DNA of 64,000 nucleotides from Streptomyces aureocirculatus (GTDB taxonomy: Bacteria > Actinomycetota > Actinomycetes > Streptomycetales > Streptomycetaceae), in the NCBI RefSeq assembly GCF_000720475.1, contig NZ_JOAP01000002.1, forward strand, positions 62,001 to 126,000, written 5' to 3'. Made by a program: the position numbers and the translations under genes. Below the pieces are notes generated by a model. It saw nothing but the letters and a program-made list of their open reading frames with translations, was not told the DNA's origin and made no database searches. Positions 16,902-25,932 of the stretch are shown piece by piece. Each line of letters begins with the position of its first letter. The stretch's first letter is position 1.

Positions 16902-18380
16902 GTGCAGCAGGGGGAATTAGCCAGCCCGTTTCCGTCGGCGCGCGGGCGTCTGGCGAACGGGACGATCAGCCAACCTGCAAGCGACTGGGAGCAGCGCTAT
17001 CGCCGTACCGTGATCACCAGCGACACCGTGGCCACCGCCCTGGTGGTGGCGTCGATCGGCTCCTTCTTCGGGGCCAGGGACGCGGCCAACTGGCACGAGA
17101 AGTGGGGCATTCTCGCCTTCGGCACCGAACTGCTCGTACTGGGAGCACTCGCGGTGAGCAGGTCGTGGGCTCCGGCCGTGCTCGGCCAGGGCGCCGAGGA
17201 GTTCCGCCGGCTCGGTCGCTCACTGTTCATGGCGGCAGTCGTCCTGGCGCTCGGAGGGATCGCCCTCACCTCGCGCAACATCAAGCTCTGGATCTTCGTC
17301 GCGATCCCCGCGATCGCCATCGTCACCATGACGGCCCGGTATCTGCTGCGGCTGCGGCTGCACAGACACCGCAAGGAAGGACGGTGTCTGAGACCGGTGC
17401 TCGCTGCCGGGAGCCCGGCCACCGTGAGCGACCTGATCACCCGGGTGCGCAAGTTCCCGCACCTCGGCTGGCGGGTGGACGCGGTGTGCACGACGGACGG
17501 TCTCGGGCTCGACGGTGCCCAACTGGACGGTGTGCCCGTCGTCGGCCAACTGACGGATGTCGCCCTCCACGTCCGCCGCGACGGCTACCGTGTCGTCGCG
17601 GTCACACCGGACCCGCACTGGTCACCGGGCCGGCTACAGCGCCTGGCCTGGAACCTTGAGGGCTGCGATACCGAGATGGTCGTGGCCCCCGTCCTGATGG
17701 AGGTGGCGGGACCGCGGCTGCATGTCGACGCGGTGCTCGGGATACCGCTCCTGCGGGTCAGCATGCCGACCTTCACCGGGGGCCGCAGGGCGGTCAAGGG
17801 GATCGTCGACCGGATGGGCGCCGCGCTCCTGCTGATCCTGTTCGCGCCGCTGATGGCGCTCGTCGGGCTGCTCGTCCTTGTGGACAGCAGGGGCGGGGCG
17901 TTCTACCGCCAGCGCAGGGTCGGCAAGGACGGCTGCGAGTTCACCATCTACAAGTTCCGCACCATGGTCACCGGGGCGCACGCGGTACGTGCCGAACTGG
18001 CCGACCTCGATGAGGGTGCGGGGTTGCTGTTCAAGCTCCGCCGGGATCCGCGGGTGACCCGGGTGGGAGCGGTTCTTCGCCGGTACTCGCTCGACGAGCT
18101 CCCGCAGCTCTTCAACGTACTCACCGGATCGATGTCGCTCGTCGGCCCGCGGCCGCCGCTGCCGGAGGAGTCCGCGGCGTACGGCCCGGACATCCGGCGG
18201 CGGCTCCTGGTCAAGCCCGGACTCACCGGCCTGTGGCAGATCAGCGGGCGCAGCGACCTGCCGTGGGAGGAGGCGGTCCGCCTCGACCTGCGGTACGTGG
18301 AGGACTGGTCGCTCGCCCTGGACACAGTGATCTTGTGGAAGACGCTGCGTGCGGTGATCCATGGTCAGGGGGCCTACTGA
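16902..18380 (+). CDS. Polyprenyl glycosylphosphotransferase (WbaP/WcaJ family), initiating enzyme
   Basis: 492 residues from the GTG at 16902, behind a G-rich site; a TTG at 16860 is the alternative. The N-terminus has four hydrophobic helices and a soluble CoA-binding-like domain (about 150-290). A single re-entrant helix (LLLILFAPLMALVGLLVLVD) then leads to the catalytic domain with YKFRTM, the R-D-P-R-V-T segment, SLDELPQLFNVL, SLVGPRP and KPGLTGLWQISGRSD. This enzyme moves a sugar-1-phosphate from a nucleotide sugar to undecaprenyl phosphate, the first step in building a repeat unit. As first gene of the run it marks the locus as a Wzx/Wzy-type polysaccharide cluster. Confidence 0.92.
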   Translation: MQQGELASPFPSARGRLANGTISQPASDWEQRYRRTVITSDTVATALVVASIGSFFGARDAANWHEKWGILAFGTELLVLGALAVSRSWAPAVLGQGAEEFRRLGRSLFMAAVVLALGGIALTSRNIKLWIFVAIPAIAIVTMTARYLLRLRLHRHRKEGRCLRPVLAAGSPATVSDLITRVRKFPHLGWRVDAVCTTDGLGLDGAQLDGVPVVGQLTDVALHVRRDGYRVVAVTPDPHWSPGRLQRLAWNLEGCDTEMVVAPVLMEVAGPRLHVDAVLGIPLLRVSMPTFTGGRRAVKGIVDRMGAALLLILFAPLMALVGLLVLVDSRGGAFYRQRRVGKDGCEFTIYKFRTMVTGAHAVRAELADLDEGAGLLFKLRRDPRVTRVGAVLRRYSLDELPQLFNVLTGSMSLVGPRPPLPEESAAYGPDIRRRLLVKPGLTGLWQISGRSDLPWEEAVRLDLRYVEDWSLALDTVILWKTLRAVIHGQGAY

Positions 18381-18453
18381 TGGGCGCGATTGGTCGTACG
18401 GGCGGCACACGGACCGCGGGCCCGGAGGGCCTGCCTGGGGGGAGGGACGGGTC

Positions 18454-19770
18454 ATGAGGGTCAGCGTTTTCGGGCTCGGCTACGTGGGCTGTGTGTCGGC
18501 CGCGTGCCTGGCGAGCATGGGGCACGAGGTCATCGGGGTGGATGTCAACCAGGTGAAGGTCGACCTGGTCAACGACGGCAAGGCCCCGGTGGTCGAGGAG
18601 CGGATCGGCGAGCTCACCGCGGAGGTCGTGCGGAGCGGAGCGTTACGCGCCACCCTTGACGTCCGCGAGGCGATCATGGGGAGCGAGGTGTCGCTGATCT
18701 GCGTGGGCACCCCGTCGGAGCCCAACGGCAGCCTGTGCACGACGTACTTGGAGCGGGTCACCGAGCAGATCGGCGTGGCGCTCGCCGAGCGGGGCGGCCG
18801 GCAGACCGTCGTGTTCCGCAGCACCATGCTCCCTGGCACCTGTCTGAACCTCCTCGTGCCGATCCTGGAGAAGAACGTCGGCGGCACGGCGGGGGTGGAC
18901 TTCGGGGTCGCGGTCAACCCGGAGTTCCTGCGCGAGGGCACGAGCGTGCGGGACTTCTTCGACCCGCCCAAGACAGTCGTCGGCGAGCTCGGCCCGGCGA
19001 GTGGCGACGCGGTCCTCGCGCTGTACGACGGCTTGCCCGGCGAGGTGTTCCGGGTGCCGGTGCCGACGGCCGAGGCGGTCAAGTACGCAGACAACGCGTT
19101 CCACGGCCTCAAGATCGGCTTCGCGAACGAGCTGGGCGCGGTGTGCCAGGCACTCGGCGTCGACTCGCACCAGGTGATGGACGTGTTCCTGGCCGACCGC
19201 AAGCTGAACATCAGCTCCGCCTATCTGCGGCCGGGCTTCGCCTTCGGCGGCTCCTGCCTGCCCAAGGACCTGCGCAGCCTGGTCCACGCGGCGCGGCGCG
19301 CGGACATCTCGGTGCCCATCCTCTCCCATGTGCTGCCCTCCAACTCCGACCATCTGCAGCGCGCGGTGGAGCTGGTCGAGCGCACCGGCAAGCGCCGGGT
19401 TGGCCTTTTCGGTCTCTCCTTCAAACCCGGCACCGACGACCTCCGCGAGAGCCCGCTGGTCGAGCTGGCGGAGCGGCTCTTCGGCAAGGGCTACGACCTG
19501 AAGATCCACGACGCCAACGTCAGTCTCTCCCGGCTGATGGGTGCGAACCGCGAGTACATCGAGACCCGCCTTCCGCATCTCGCGGAACTGCTCGCGGACT
19601 CCGTCGACGAGGTCCTCGAACACGCCGAGGTGTGCCTGGTCGGCACCAGGGACCCGGCCGTCGTAGCGGCGCTGCCCCACGGCGACGGACCGGTGATCGT
19701 CGATCTCATCCGCCTACCCGACGCCGAGAAGCGCCGGACCGAACCGGGGTACATGGGCCTTGCTTGGTGA
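18454..19770 (+). CDS. algD: GDP-mannose 6-dehydrogenase (AlgD type)
   Basis: 438 residues from the ATG at 18454 with GGGGGGAGGG upstream. The N-terminal NAD domain begins VFGLGYVGCVSAACLASMGH; the catalytic cysteine is in FAFGGSCLPKD, and SFKPGTDDLRESPLVELAE follows. Length and several places resemble Pseudomonas AlgD more than UDP-glucose dehydrogenase: the ICVGTPSEPNGSL stretch, NPEFLREGTSVRDFFDPPKT, and the late HANxEYIExRxPHL segment. The reaction is two NAD-dependent oxidations of GDP-mannose to GDP-mannuronic acid. UDP-sugar use cannot be fully excluded from sequence alone. It would supply an acidic sugar for the polymer. Confidence 0.82.
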   Translation: MRVSVFGLGYVGCVSAACLASMGHEVIGVDVNQVKVDLVNDGKAPVVEERIGELTAEVVRSGALRATLDVREAIMGSEVSLICVGTPSEPNGSLCTTYLERVTEQIGVALAERGGRQTVVFRSTMLPGTCLNLLVPILEKNVGGTAGVDFGVAVNPEFLREGTSVRDFFDPPKTVVGELGPASGDAVLALYDGLPGEVFRVPVPTAEAVKYADNAFHGLKIGFANELGAVCQALGVDSHQVMDVFLADRKLNISSAYLRPGFAFGGSCLPKDLRSLVHAARRADISVPILSHVLPSNSDHLQRAVELVERTGKRRVGLFGLSFKPGTDDLRESPLVELAERLFGKGYDLKIHDANVSLSRLMGANREYIETRLPHLAELLADSVDEVLEHAEVCLVGTRDPAVVAALPHGDGPVIVDLIRLPDAEKRRTEPGYMGLAW

Positions 19771-21025
19771 CGCGAGAAGCAACGACGAGCCGGACCGGCG
19801 CGCGCTGATCCTGGTGGAGAACCTGTCGGTGCCCTTCGACCGGCGGGTGTGGCAGGAGTGCACGACGCTGCGCGACGCGGGCTGGACGGTGCACGTCATC
19901 TGCCCCCGGGGGAGCAAGCGGGACACGGAGCCGGAGGCGGAGATCGACGGGGTGCGGATCCACCGCTACCCGTTGCGCGCGGCCACCGGAGGTCCGGCCG
20001 GCTATCTGCGGGAGTACGGCTCGGCCCTGTGGCACACCTACCGCCTCGCCCGCGGGGTCGGCCCGGTGCACGTGGTCCACGCCTGCAATCCGCCGGACCT
20101 GCTGTTCCTGCCCGCACGGTGGCTGACGCGGCGCGGCGCACGGTTCGTCTTCGACCAGCACGACCTGGTGCCGGAGCTGTACCTGTCCCGGTTCGACCGG
20201 GGCAAGGATCTGCTCTACCGGGGGGTGTGCGCCCTCGAACGGCTGACCTACCGAGCCGCGGACATCGTGATCGCCACGAACGAGAGCTACCGGGACGTCG
20301 CGGTGAGCCGTGGCGGCAAGAGGCCGGAGGACGTCTTCGTGGTGCGCAGCGCGCCCGCGACCGACCGGTTCCAACCGGTGCCGCCCGAGCCGGAGTTGAA
20401 GCACGGCAAGCCTCATCTGCTGTGCTACCTCGGCGTCATGGGACCGCAGGACGGCGTCGACTACGCGTTGCGGGCCCTGGCGAAGCTGCGGGACGAGTTC
20501 GGGCGTACCGACTGGCACGCGGTGTTCGTCGGCTCCGGCGACGCCTTCGACACGATGGTGGAGCTGTCCCGGCAGCTCGGGCTCGCCGAGCAAGTGCAGT
20601 TCACCGGCCGCGTCCCTGACGCCGACCTGGTGCGCTACCTGTCCACCGCGGACGTGTGCCTCTCCCCCGACCCGCGCAACCCGCTCAACGACGTGTCGAC
20701 CATGAACAAGGTCCTTGAGTACATGGCGATGGGCCGTCCGATCGTCTCGTTCGACCTGCGGGAGGCGCGTGTCTCCGCCGGTGACGCCGCCGTGTACGCG
20801 CCCGCCGACGACGAGGCCGAGTTCGCCAGGCTCATCACGGTGCTCCTCGACGACCCGGAGGAGCGCGCCCGGATGGGCAAGATCGGCCAGGAGCGGATCA
20901 GCGGGCCGCTCTCCTGGCGGAACTCGCAGAAGTCGCTGCTCGCCGCCTACGCCGCTGCCTGCCGCGGCCGCACTCCGGTGCCGCCGGGCGGCACGGTCCG
21001 CACAGGGTGGAGGCAGCGCGGTTGA
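19760..21025 (+). CDS. Glycosyltransferase family 4 (WbuB-like)
   Basis: 421 residues. The only usable start is TTG at 19760, overlapping the end of algD by 11 bases; the next in-frame GTG falls inside the first beta strand. It is a GT-B fold: N-terminal LILVENLSVPFDRRVW, a D-Q-H-D segment (FDQHDLVPELY), and the C-terminal nucleotide-sugar site with NPLNDVSTMNKVLEYMAMGRPIVSFD (E-x7-E region). It should add a sugar to the growing lipid-linked repeat on the inner face of the membrane. The tail after 400 is Pro/Gly rich. Confidence 0.88.
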   Translation: MLGDARSNDEPDRRALILVENLSVPFDRRVWQECTTLRDAGWTVHVICPRGSKRDTEPEAEIDGVRIHRYPLRAATGGPAGYLREYGSALWHTYRLARGVGPVHVVHACNPPDLLFLPARWLTRRGARFVFDQHDLVPELYLSRFDRGKDLLYRGVCALERLTYRAADIVIATNESYRDVAVSRGGKRPEDVFVVRSAPATDRFQPVPPEPELKHGKPHLLCYLGVMGPQDGVDYALRALAKLRDEFGRTDWHAVFVGSGDAFDTMVELSRQLGLAEQVQFTGRVPDADLVRYLSTADVCLSPDPRNPLNDVSTMNKVLEYMAMGRPIVSFDLREARVSAGDAAVYAPADDEAEFARLITVLLDDPEERARMGKIGQERISGPLSWRNSQKSLLAAYAAACRGRTPVPPGGTVRTGWRQRG

Positions 21026-22452
21026 GCGAGGACACGATACGCCTGGTCACGATCGGGCGGATTCTCAGCCGGCGCCGGCGGCTTCTCGCCGTCGTCGCCG
21101 TCCTCGGCGCACTCCTCGGGTACGGCGCCTCGGTGCTGTTCCCGCCGCGTTACACGGCGTCGGCATCGGTCCTGCTGCCGGGGCAGTGGGAGGAACGCGA
21201 GCTGCTGACCCAGGCGGAGATCGCGACCAGTTCGTCGGTGGTCGACCGCGCGGCCGCCACGCTCCGCTGGAAAGGCGTCAGCGGCAGTGAGCTGCGGGAC
21301 CGCGTGAGCGCCAAGGCCACCGAAGGGAACATCCTCAAGATCTCCGGTACGGCCGGGACCCCGGAGCGCGCGCAGCAGCTCTCCGACGGCCTCGCCAAGG
21401 AATTCGTCACCTTCGCCGCGCGGATCGCGGGCGAGAGCGCCGACCCCGGAGCGGCTACGGGCCCCGAGGCGCTGCGGCAGAAGGTCGAGGAGACCAACCG
21501 CCGCATCACCGACCTCGCGGAGGCGGCCGATCCGGGGCAGACCGTGGAGAGCGTGCAGGCCCGCACCGCGCTCGAGAAGCTGCGCACCGATCTTGCGGAG
21601 GCCATGAAGAAGCTGGACGAGGCCGACCCGGCGTCCGACAAGGCCGGCATGGTCGTCATGGGGCCAGCGGCCCGGCCCACCGGTGAGGCGCCGCCGACGA
21701 GGACGCAGCTCGTCGTCGGCGGGGCGCTGCTGTCCTTCCTGCTCGCTGTCATCGGGCATCTCGCAGCCGCCCGGGTGAACCGCAGGCCGCGCACCGAACC
21801 GGAGATCGCCGCGGCCCTCGGCTCGGCGCTCATCGGCACCGTCGACGTGCCCGGTGAACGGGCGGCGCACCGGCCGAAAGGCGGTGGCCCGGGGGTCTGG
21901 ACCCGATGGTTCCTCGGCCTTGACACCCGGTGGGACCTACCGGCCCCCCGGACGTCCGGCGACGAGGCCGGCAGACGGATCCGCTACCGGCGGGTGTGCG
22001 CCCGCCTCCGCGACCGCCTTCCGGCCCCCCGGCGTCTCCTGGTCGTCGTACCGGACGGTGACGAGATCGCCCGCAGGGCCGCCGGGCGGCTCGTCGCCGA
22101 GTCCAGGAGTGACCCTGTCCCGCCCTCTTCACCCTCGGCCCCGTCGTCCCCCTCTTTCGCGGGGTACCCCGTGCTGCGGGTGGTGGACGTGTCGGTGTCC
22201 CAGCCGATGGTGCCCGACCGCGACACCGAGTCCGGTGCCGTGGTCGTGATCAGCGCGGGCAGTTGGACCGCGGGGGAGCTCGCCGCCATCGCCGGGGCGT
22301 GTGCGGACGGCGGGCACGAGGTCGTCGGCATCGTCGTCGCCGACCCGGTCAGGACCCGTTCCACCCGTCCCGCCCGCTCCGCCGGCCGTCCGCCGGAGAA
22401 CGCCACGCCGGCGCTCGCGGTCCGCGGTTCTGCGACGGGAGGTTCCGCGTGA
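21022..22452 (+). CDS. Wzz-like chain-length protein with a degenerate kinase-like tail, copy 1
   Basis: 476 residues from the TTG at 21022, chosen because GGAGG (21009-21013) lies 8 bases upstream and the start overlaps the previous stop (TTGA); GTG at 21007 is the other choice. Helices near residues 15-38 and 232-252 flank a periplasmic-type coiled region, the Wzz/CapA layout. After the second helix comes a cytoplasmic part that follows the bacterial tyrosine kinase fold (LLVVVPDGDEIARRAAG ... GAVVVISAGSWTAGEL ... VVGIVVADP) but has no Walker A GKS/T. It probably tunes polymer length with the next gene. Confidence 0.75.
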   Translation: MSEDTIRLVTIGRILSRRRRLLAVVAVLGALLGYGASVLFPPRYTASASVLLPGQWEERELLTQAEIATSSSVVDRAAATLRWKGVSGSELRDRVSAKATEGNILKISGTAGTPERAQQLSDGLAKEFVTFAARIAGESADPGAATGPEALRQKVEETNRRITDLAEAADPGQTVESVQARTALEKLRTDLAEAMKKLDEADPASDKAGMVVMGPAARPTGEAPPTRTQLVVGGALLSFLLAVIGHLAAARVNRRPRTEPEIAAALGSALIGTVDVPGERAAHRPKGGGPGVWTRWFLGLDTRWDLPAPRTSGDEAGRRIRYRRVCARLRDRLPAPRRLLVVVPDGDEIARRAAGRLVAESRSDPVPPSSPSAPSSPSFAGYPVLRVVDVSVSQPMVPDRDTESGAVVVISAGSWTAGELAAIAGACADGGHEVVGIVVADPVRTRSTRPARSAGRPPENATPALAVRGSATGGSA

Positions 22453-23978
22453 CGACGAGCACGGCCCCGGAGTCGTCGGCAGCCGCTCCGCTCGTGGACC
22501 TGCGGGCGCTGGTGGTGGCGGTGCGCAGACGCCGCCGCCTGTGGTGCTCCCTGGCGCTGGTCGGGCTGCTCGCCGGCGCGGCGCTCGCGGTCCTGCGGCC
22601 GCCGCCGCCGACCGCGGTGACCAAGATCCTCGTCGCGCACAAGGAGGACCAGCCGAACGACACCGGAACGCTGATCCGCACCGACGTCGAGCTGCTCCGG
22701 ACCACCCGGATCGCCGGCAAGGCCCTTGAGTCCCTCAGGTCCACGGAGAAACCGGAGGACTTCATGCGGAACTACCGGGGCACCGGCCTGACCAACAACC
22801 TGTTGCAGATCCAGGTGACAGCCGACACCGACGGGCAGGCCCGGGCCCGGGCCGAGGCGCTGGCCGACGCGTTCGTCGCGGACCATGTGAGGCGGATGCG
22901 GGACTCCGCGAAGGCCGAGGCCAAGGCCCTGCTCGACCAGCGCGACCGTATGCGGGACGAACTCGTCCGGGTCAACGAGTCGATCGGAAACCGGTCCCCC
23001 GAGAGCGACCCGAAGGCGTCGGCGAGCATTGAGTCGCTCTTCTCACGCCGGGCCGAACTCACGTCGCGGATCGCCGACTTCGACCAGCGCGCCGAGGAGG
23101 CGCGCGTCGGCACGCCCCAGCTCATCGCCGGCACGCAGATCGTGGACGCCCCGCGCGCGGTGCGGCACTCCCTGCCGAGGGCCGCCGCTACCAACTCCGC
23201 GATCGGGCTCGTCCTCGGGCTGGTCCTCGGCCTTGCCCTCGCCGCCGTCGGCACGGTCGTGGCGGACCGGCCCGTGCTGCGCCGGGAGATCGCCGTGAAC
23301 CTGGGCGCCTCGGTCATCGGGGAGCTGCGCCGCGTGTCCCGCCGGCCTGCCTGGCCCTGGCGGCGCCGAAGGACCCGGGCGGCACGGACGCGGCTCACCG
23401 CGACGCTGGCCCGTGCCGTGCGCGACTCCGCGGAACCGGTGTCGCTGCTCGAACTGGGCTGTGCGCACTCCACGAGCGAGATCGCCCTGGACCTCGCGAG
23501 GGCACTGGCGGCGGAGGGGCCGGTGGAGATCGTCGACGGCCTGCCGGGACCGCAGCTCGCGAACCGCCGCGCGGAGCCGGGCGACCCGGCCGTGGTCAGC
23601 GGTGAGCGTGCCGAAGCCCTGCCGCGGCAAGGGCGCAGGCTCGGCGTCGGCTCGGTCGCGCCCGGCACGGCGTGGACCGACCTCCGGTTCCTCGGCACCC
23701 GGACCGTGCTCGTCGTGCGTGCCGGACACGGCAGCGCCGCCTGGCTGCACACCGTGGCGCGGCAACTCGCGGACCTGGGCGTCCCGGTGATCGGCGTTGT
23801 GCTCATCGACCCCGATCCGCGGGACAGGACCGACGGCACCCTGTGGGACGGGCCGCACACCGCGCTGCGCGGCCCTTTGAAGCGGCCGGCCCGGCAGAAC
23901 GGGACGGGGCAGCCGCGTACGGAGCGACCCTCGGTGCCTGCCGCACGGGTCCCGAACAGCGACCAGGAGGCGCGGTAG
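22449..23978 (+). CDS. Wzz-like chain-length protein with a degenerate kinase-like tail, copy 2
   Basis: 509 residues from a GTG that overlaps the previous stop (GTGA). A helix near 30-50, a coiled periplasmic-type segment (about 120-215) and a second helix near 245-272 form the Wzz frame. From about 330 the tail follows the tyrosine kinase/ParA-like order: VSLLELGCAHSTSEIALDLA where the P-loop should be, then TVLVVRAGHGSAAWLHTVA and VIGVVLIDPDP. The glycine-lysine of the P-loop is missing, and the tail has no tyrosine cluster at its end. It is adjacent and similar in plan to copy 1, so an old duplication is likely. Confidence 0.75.
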   Translation: MTTSTAPESSAAAPLVDLRALVVAVRRRRRLWCSLALVGLLAGAALAVLRPPPPTAVTKILVAHKEDQPNDTGTLIRTDVELLRTTRIAGKALESLRSTEKPEDFMRNYRGTGLTNNLLQIQVTADTDGQARARAEALADAFVADHVRRMRDSAKAEAKALLDQRDRMRDELVRVNESIGNRSPESDPKASASIESLFSRRAELTSRIADFDQRAEEARVGTPQLIAGTQIVDAPRAVRHSLPRAAATNSAIGLVLGLVLGLALAAVGTVVADRPVLRREIAVNLGASVIGELRRVSRRPAWPWRRRRTRAARTRLTATLARAVRDSAEPVSLLELGCAHSTSEIALDLARALAAEGPVEIVDGLPGPQLANRRAEPGDPAVVSGERAEALPRQGRRLGVGSVAPGTAWTDLRFLGTRTVLVVRAGHGSAAWLHTVARQLADLGVPVIGVVLIDPDPRDRTDGTLWDGPHTALRGPLKRPARQNGTGQPRTERPSVPAARVPNSDQEAR

Positions 23979-23981
23979 ACC

Positions 23982-25916
23982 ATGTGTGGCATCGCAGGCA
24001 CCTACCGATGGCCGGAGGGAAAGTCGGTGACCGACCGGCTCACCGACGTCCTCGCCCACCGCGGCCCGGACGGGGCGGGCCGGTACAGTCACCCCGCCGG
24101 TGACGGCGAAGTGCACCTCGGGCACCGCAGGTTGGCCATCATCGACCTGTCGGGGACCGGCGCCCAGCCGATGGTCTCGGGCGGCCTCGCCCTCACGTAC
24201 AACGGCGAGCTGTACAACGCGCCCGAGCTGCGGGCCGAGCTGGCAGCGGCCGGAGCGCGCTTCCGCGGCACCTCCGACACCGAGGTGCTTCTGGAGGCCT
24301 GGCGGCGCTGGGGCACGGACTGTCTGCCCCGGCTGCGCGGCATGTTCGCGTTCGCGGTCTTCGACGAGCGCACCGGTGACCTGGTGCTCGCCCGCGACCA
24401 ACTGGGGGTCAAGCCGCTGTTCCTGCTCCGGCGCGGCGAGGGCCTGGTGTTCGCCTCCGAGCTCAAGGCGCTCGCCGCCGTGACCGGCGGGTCCCTCGAG
24501 GTGGACCATGCGGCCCTGGTGGCCTCGCTCCTCTACTACTGGGTGCCGGACTCGCGGTGCGCGTTCCGCGAGGCGGAGAAGCTGCCGCCGGGGAGCTGGC
24601 TGCGGGTGCGGCCCGACGGCCGGGTGGAGCGCGGCCGGTACTGGCATCTGAAGGACGTCGCCGCCGAGGGCCAGGAGCGGGCCCGCAGCGGCGAGCTGCC
24701 GGACCTTGCCGCCGTCGTCGAGGAGTCGACCCGGCAGCACATGCTCTCCGACGTACCCGTGGCGACCTTCCTCTCCGGCGGTCTCGACTCCAGCTATCTG
24801 ACCGCCCTCGCGGCCCGCCACCAGCCGGGGATCTCCGCCTACACGATCGGGTTCCGCGCCGAGGACGCCAAGTTCGAGGCGATGCCGGACGACCTGCGCT
24901 ACGCCCGGCAGGTCGCCGAGCGGTTCGGCGTCGACCTGCATGAGATCGAGATCGCCCCGAACGTGCTCGACCTGCTGCCGGAGATGACGTACCACCTGGA
25001 CGAGCCGATCGGCGACCCCGCCGCGATCAACACGTTCCTGATCTGCTCGGCCGCCCGCGATGCCGGGGTCAAGGTGATGCTCTCGGGGATGGGCGCCGAC
25101 GAGCTGTTCGCCGGATACCGCAAGCACCTGGCCAACCTGCTCGCGCTGCGCTACCAGCGGGTCCCGCGGCCCCTGCGGCGCGGTCTGGCCGCGACCGTGG
25201 ACCAACTGCCGGTCGCCACGGCCCGCCGCGGATACCGGTCGGTGCGCTTCGCGAAGCGGTTCCTGTCCTTCGCCGAGCTGCCGGAGGAGACCGCGTTCCG
25301 GCGCAGCTACACCATGTACGACCAGGACGAGCTGCTCGCCCTCGTCGATCCGGACCTGGCCGGGACGGTCGAGGACGTACTGACCGAGCACGCGGACGTC
25401 TACCGGGACAACGACCTCGACGACTTCGTGAACCGCATGTGCCTCGGCGACGCCCGGATGTTCCTGCCGGGCCTGAACCTCGCCTATACCGACCGGTCGA
25501 GCATGGCCGCGTCGACCGAGGTGCGGGTGCCGTACGTGGACGTCGAGGTGGTCAGGGCGGCGTTCGCCGTGCCCGGCGACCGCAAGATCGTCGGCAGGCA
25601 GGGCAAGGCCGTCCTGAAGGAGGCGGCCGCCTCGGTTCTGCCCCGGGAGATCGTGTACCGGCCCAAGGGTCTGTTCAGCGCCCCGCTGCGGGCCTGGATG
25701 AGCCGGGATCTGGCGCCGCTGGTGCGCGAGGTGGTGCACGACGGTGTGCTCGTCAACTCCGGGCTCCTGCGCCGCGACGCCCTCGCGCGCATGGTCGCCG
25801 AGGACGCCGCGGGGCAGCGGGACTTCTCCAAGCATCTGTGGCATGTGCTGACCCTCGAGTACTGGTATCGCGGCGCGACCTCCGGGTCCGGCGAGAACGC
25901 TCGCTTGACGGCGTAG
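23982..25916 (+). CDS. Asparagine synthetase-like glutamine amidotransferase
   Basis: 644 residues starting MCGIAGTYRW, with Cys2 as the glutaminase nucleophile. The class II amidotransferase domain (1-210) is followed by the ATP-pyrophosphatase domain with LSGGLDSSYL near 265 and the GMGADELFAGY segment near 370. AsnB homologs inside polysaccharide loci, for example WbpS of Pseudomonas, amidate uronic acids rather than aspartate. Placed beside an AlgD-type dehydrogenase, this one may turn a uronic acid carboxyl into an amide. That role is inferred from context; the fold is clear. Confidence 0.88.
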   Translation: MCGIAGTYRWPEGKSVTDRLTDVLAHRGPDGAGRYSHPAGDGEVHLGHRRLAIIDLSGTGAQPMVSGGLALTYNGELYNAPELRAELAAAGARFRGTSDTEVLLEAWRRWGTDCLPRLRGMFAFAVFDERTGDLVLARDQLGVKPLFLLRRGEGLVFASELKALAAVTGGSLEVDHAALVASLLYYWVPDSRCAFREAEKLPPGSWLRVRPDGRVERGRYWHLKDVAAEGQERARSGELPDLAAVVEESTRQHMLSDVPVATFLSGGLDSSYLTALAARHQPGISAYTIGFRAEDAKFEAMPDDLRYARQVAERFGVDLHEIEIAPNVLDLLPEMTYHLDEPIGDPAAINTFLICSAARDAGVKVMLSGMGADELFAGYRKHLANLLALRYQRVPRPLRRGLAATVDQLPVATARRGYRSVRFAKRFLSFAELPEETAFRRSYTMYDQDELLALVDPDLAGTVEDVLTEHADVYRDNDLDDFVNRMCLGDARMFLPGLNLAYTDRSSMAASTEVRVPYVDVEVVRAAFAVPGDRKIVGRQGKAVLKEAAASVLPREIVYRPKGLFSAPLRAWMSRDLAPLVREVVHDGVLVNSGLLRRDALARMVAEDAAGQRDFSKHLWHVLTLEYWYRGATSGSGENARLTA

Positions 25917-25932
25917 AAACAAGGGGACTTCG

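Noticed and set aside
23043..25922. Minus-strand open frame of 959 residues
   Set aside because: Antisense to the second Wzz and AsnB-like genes; composition is H/G/V/R-rich with no domain.
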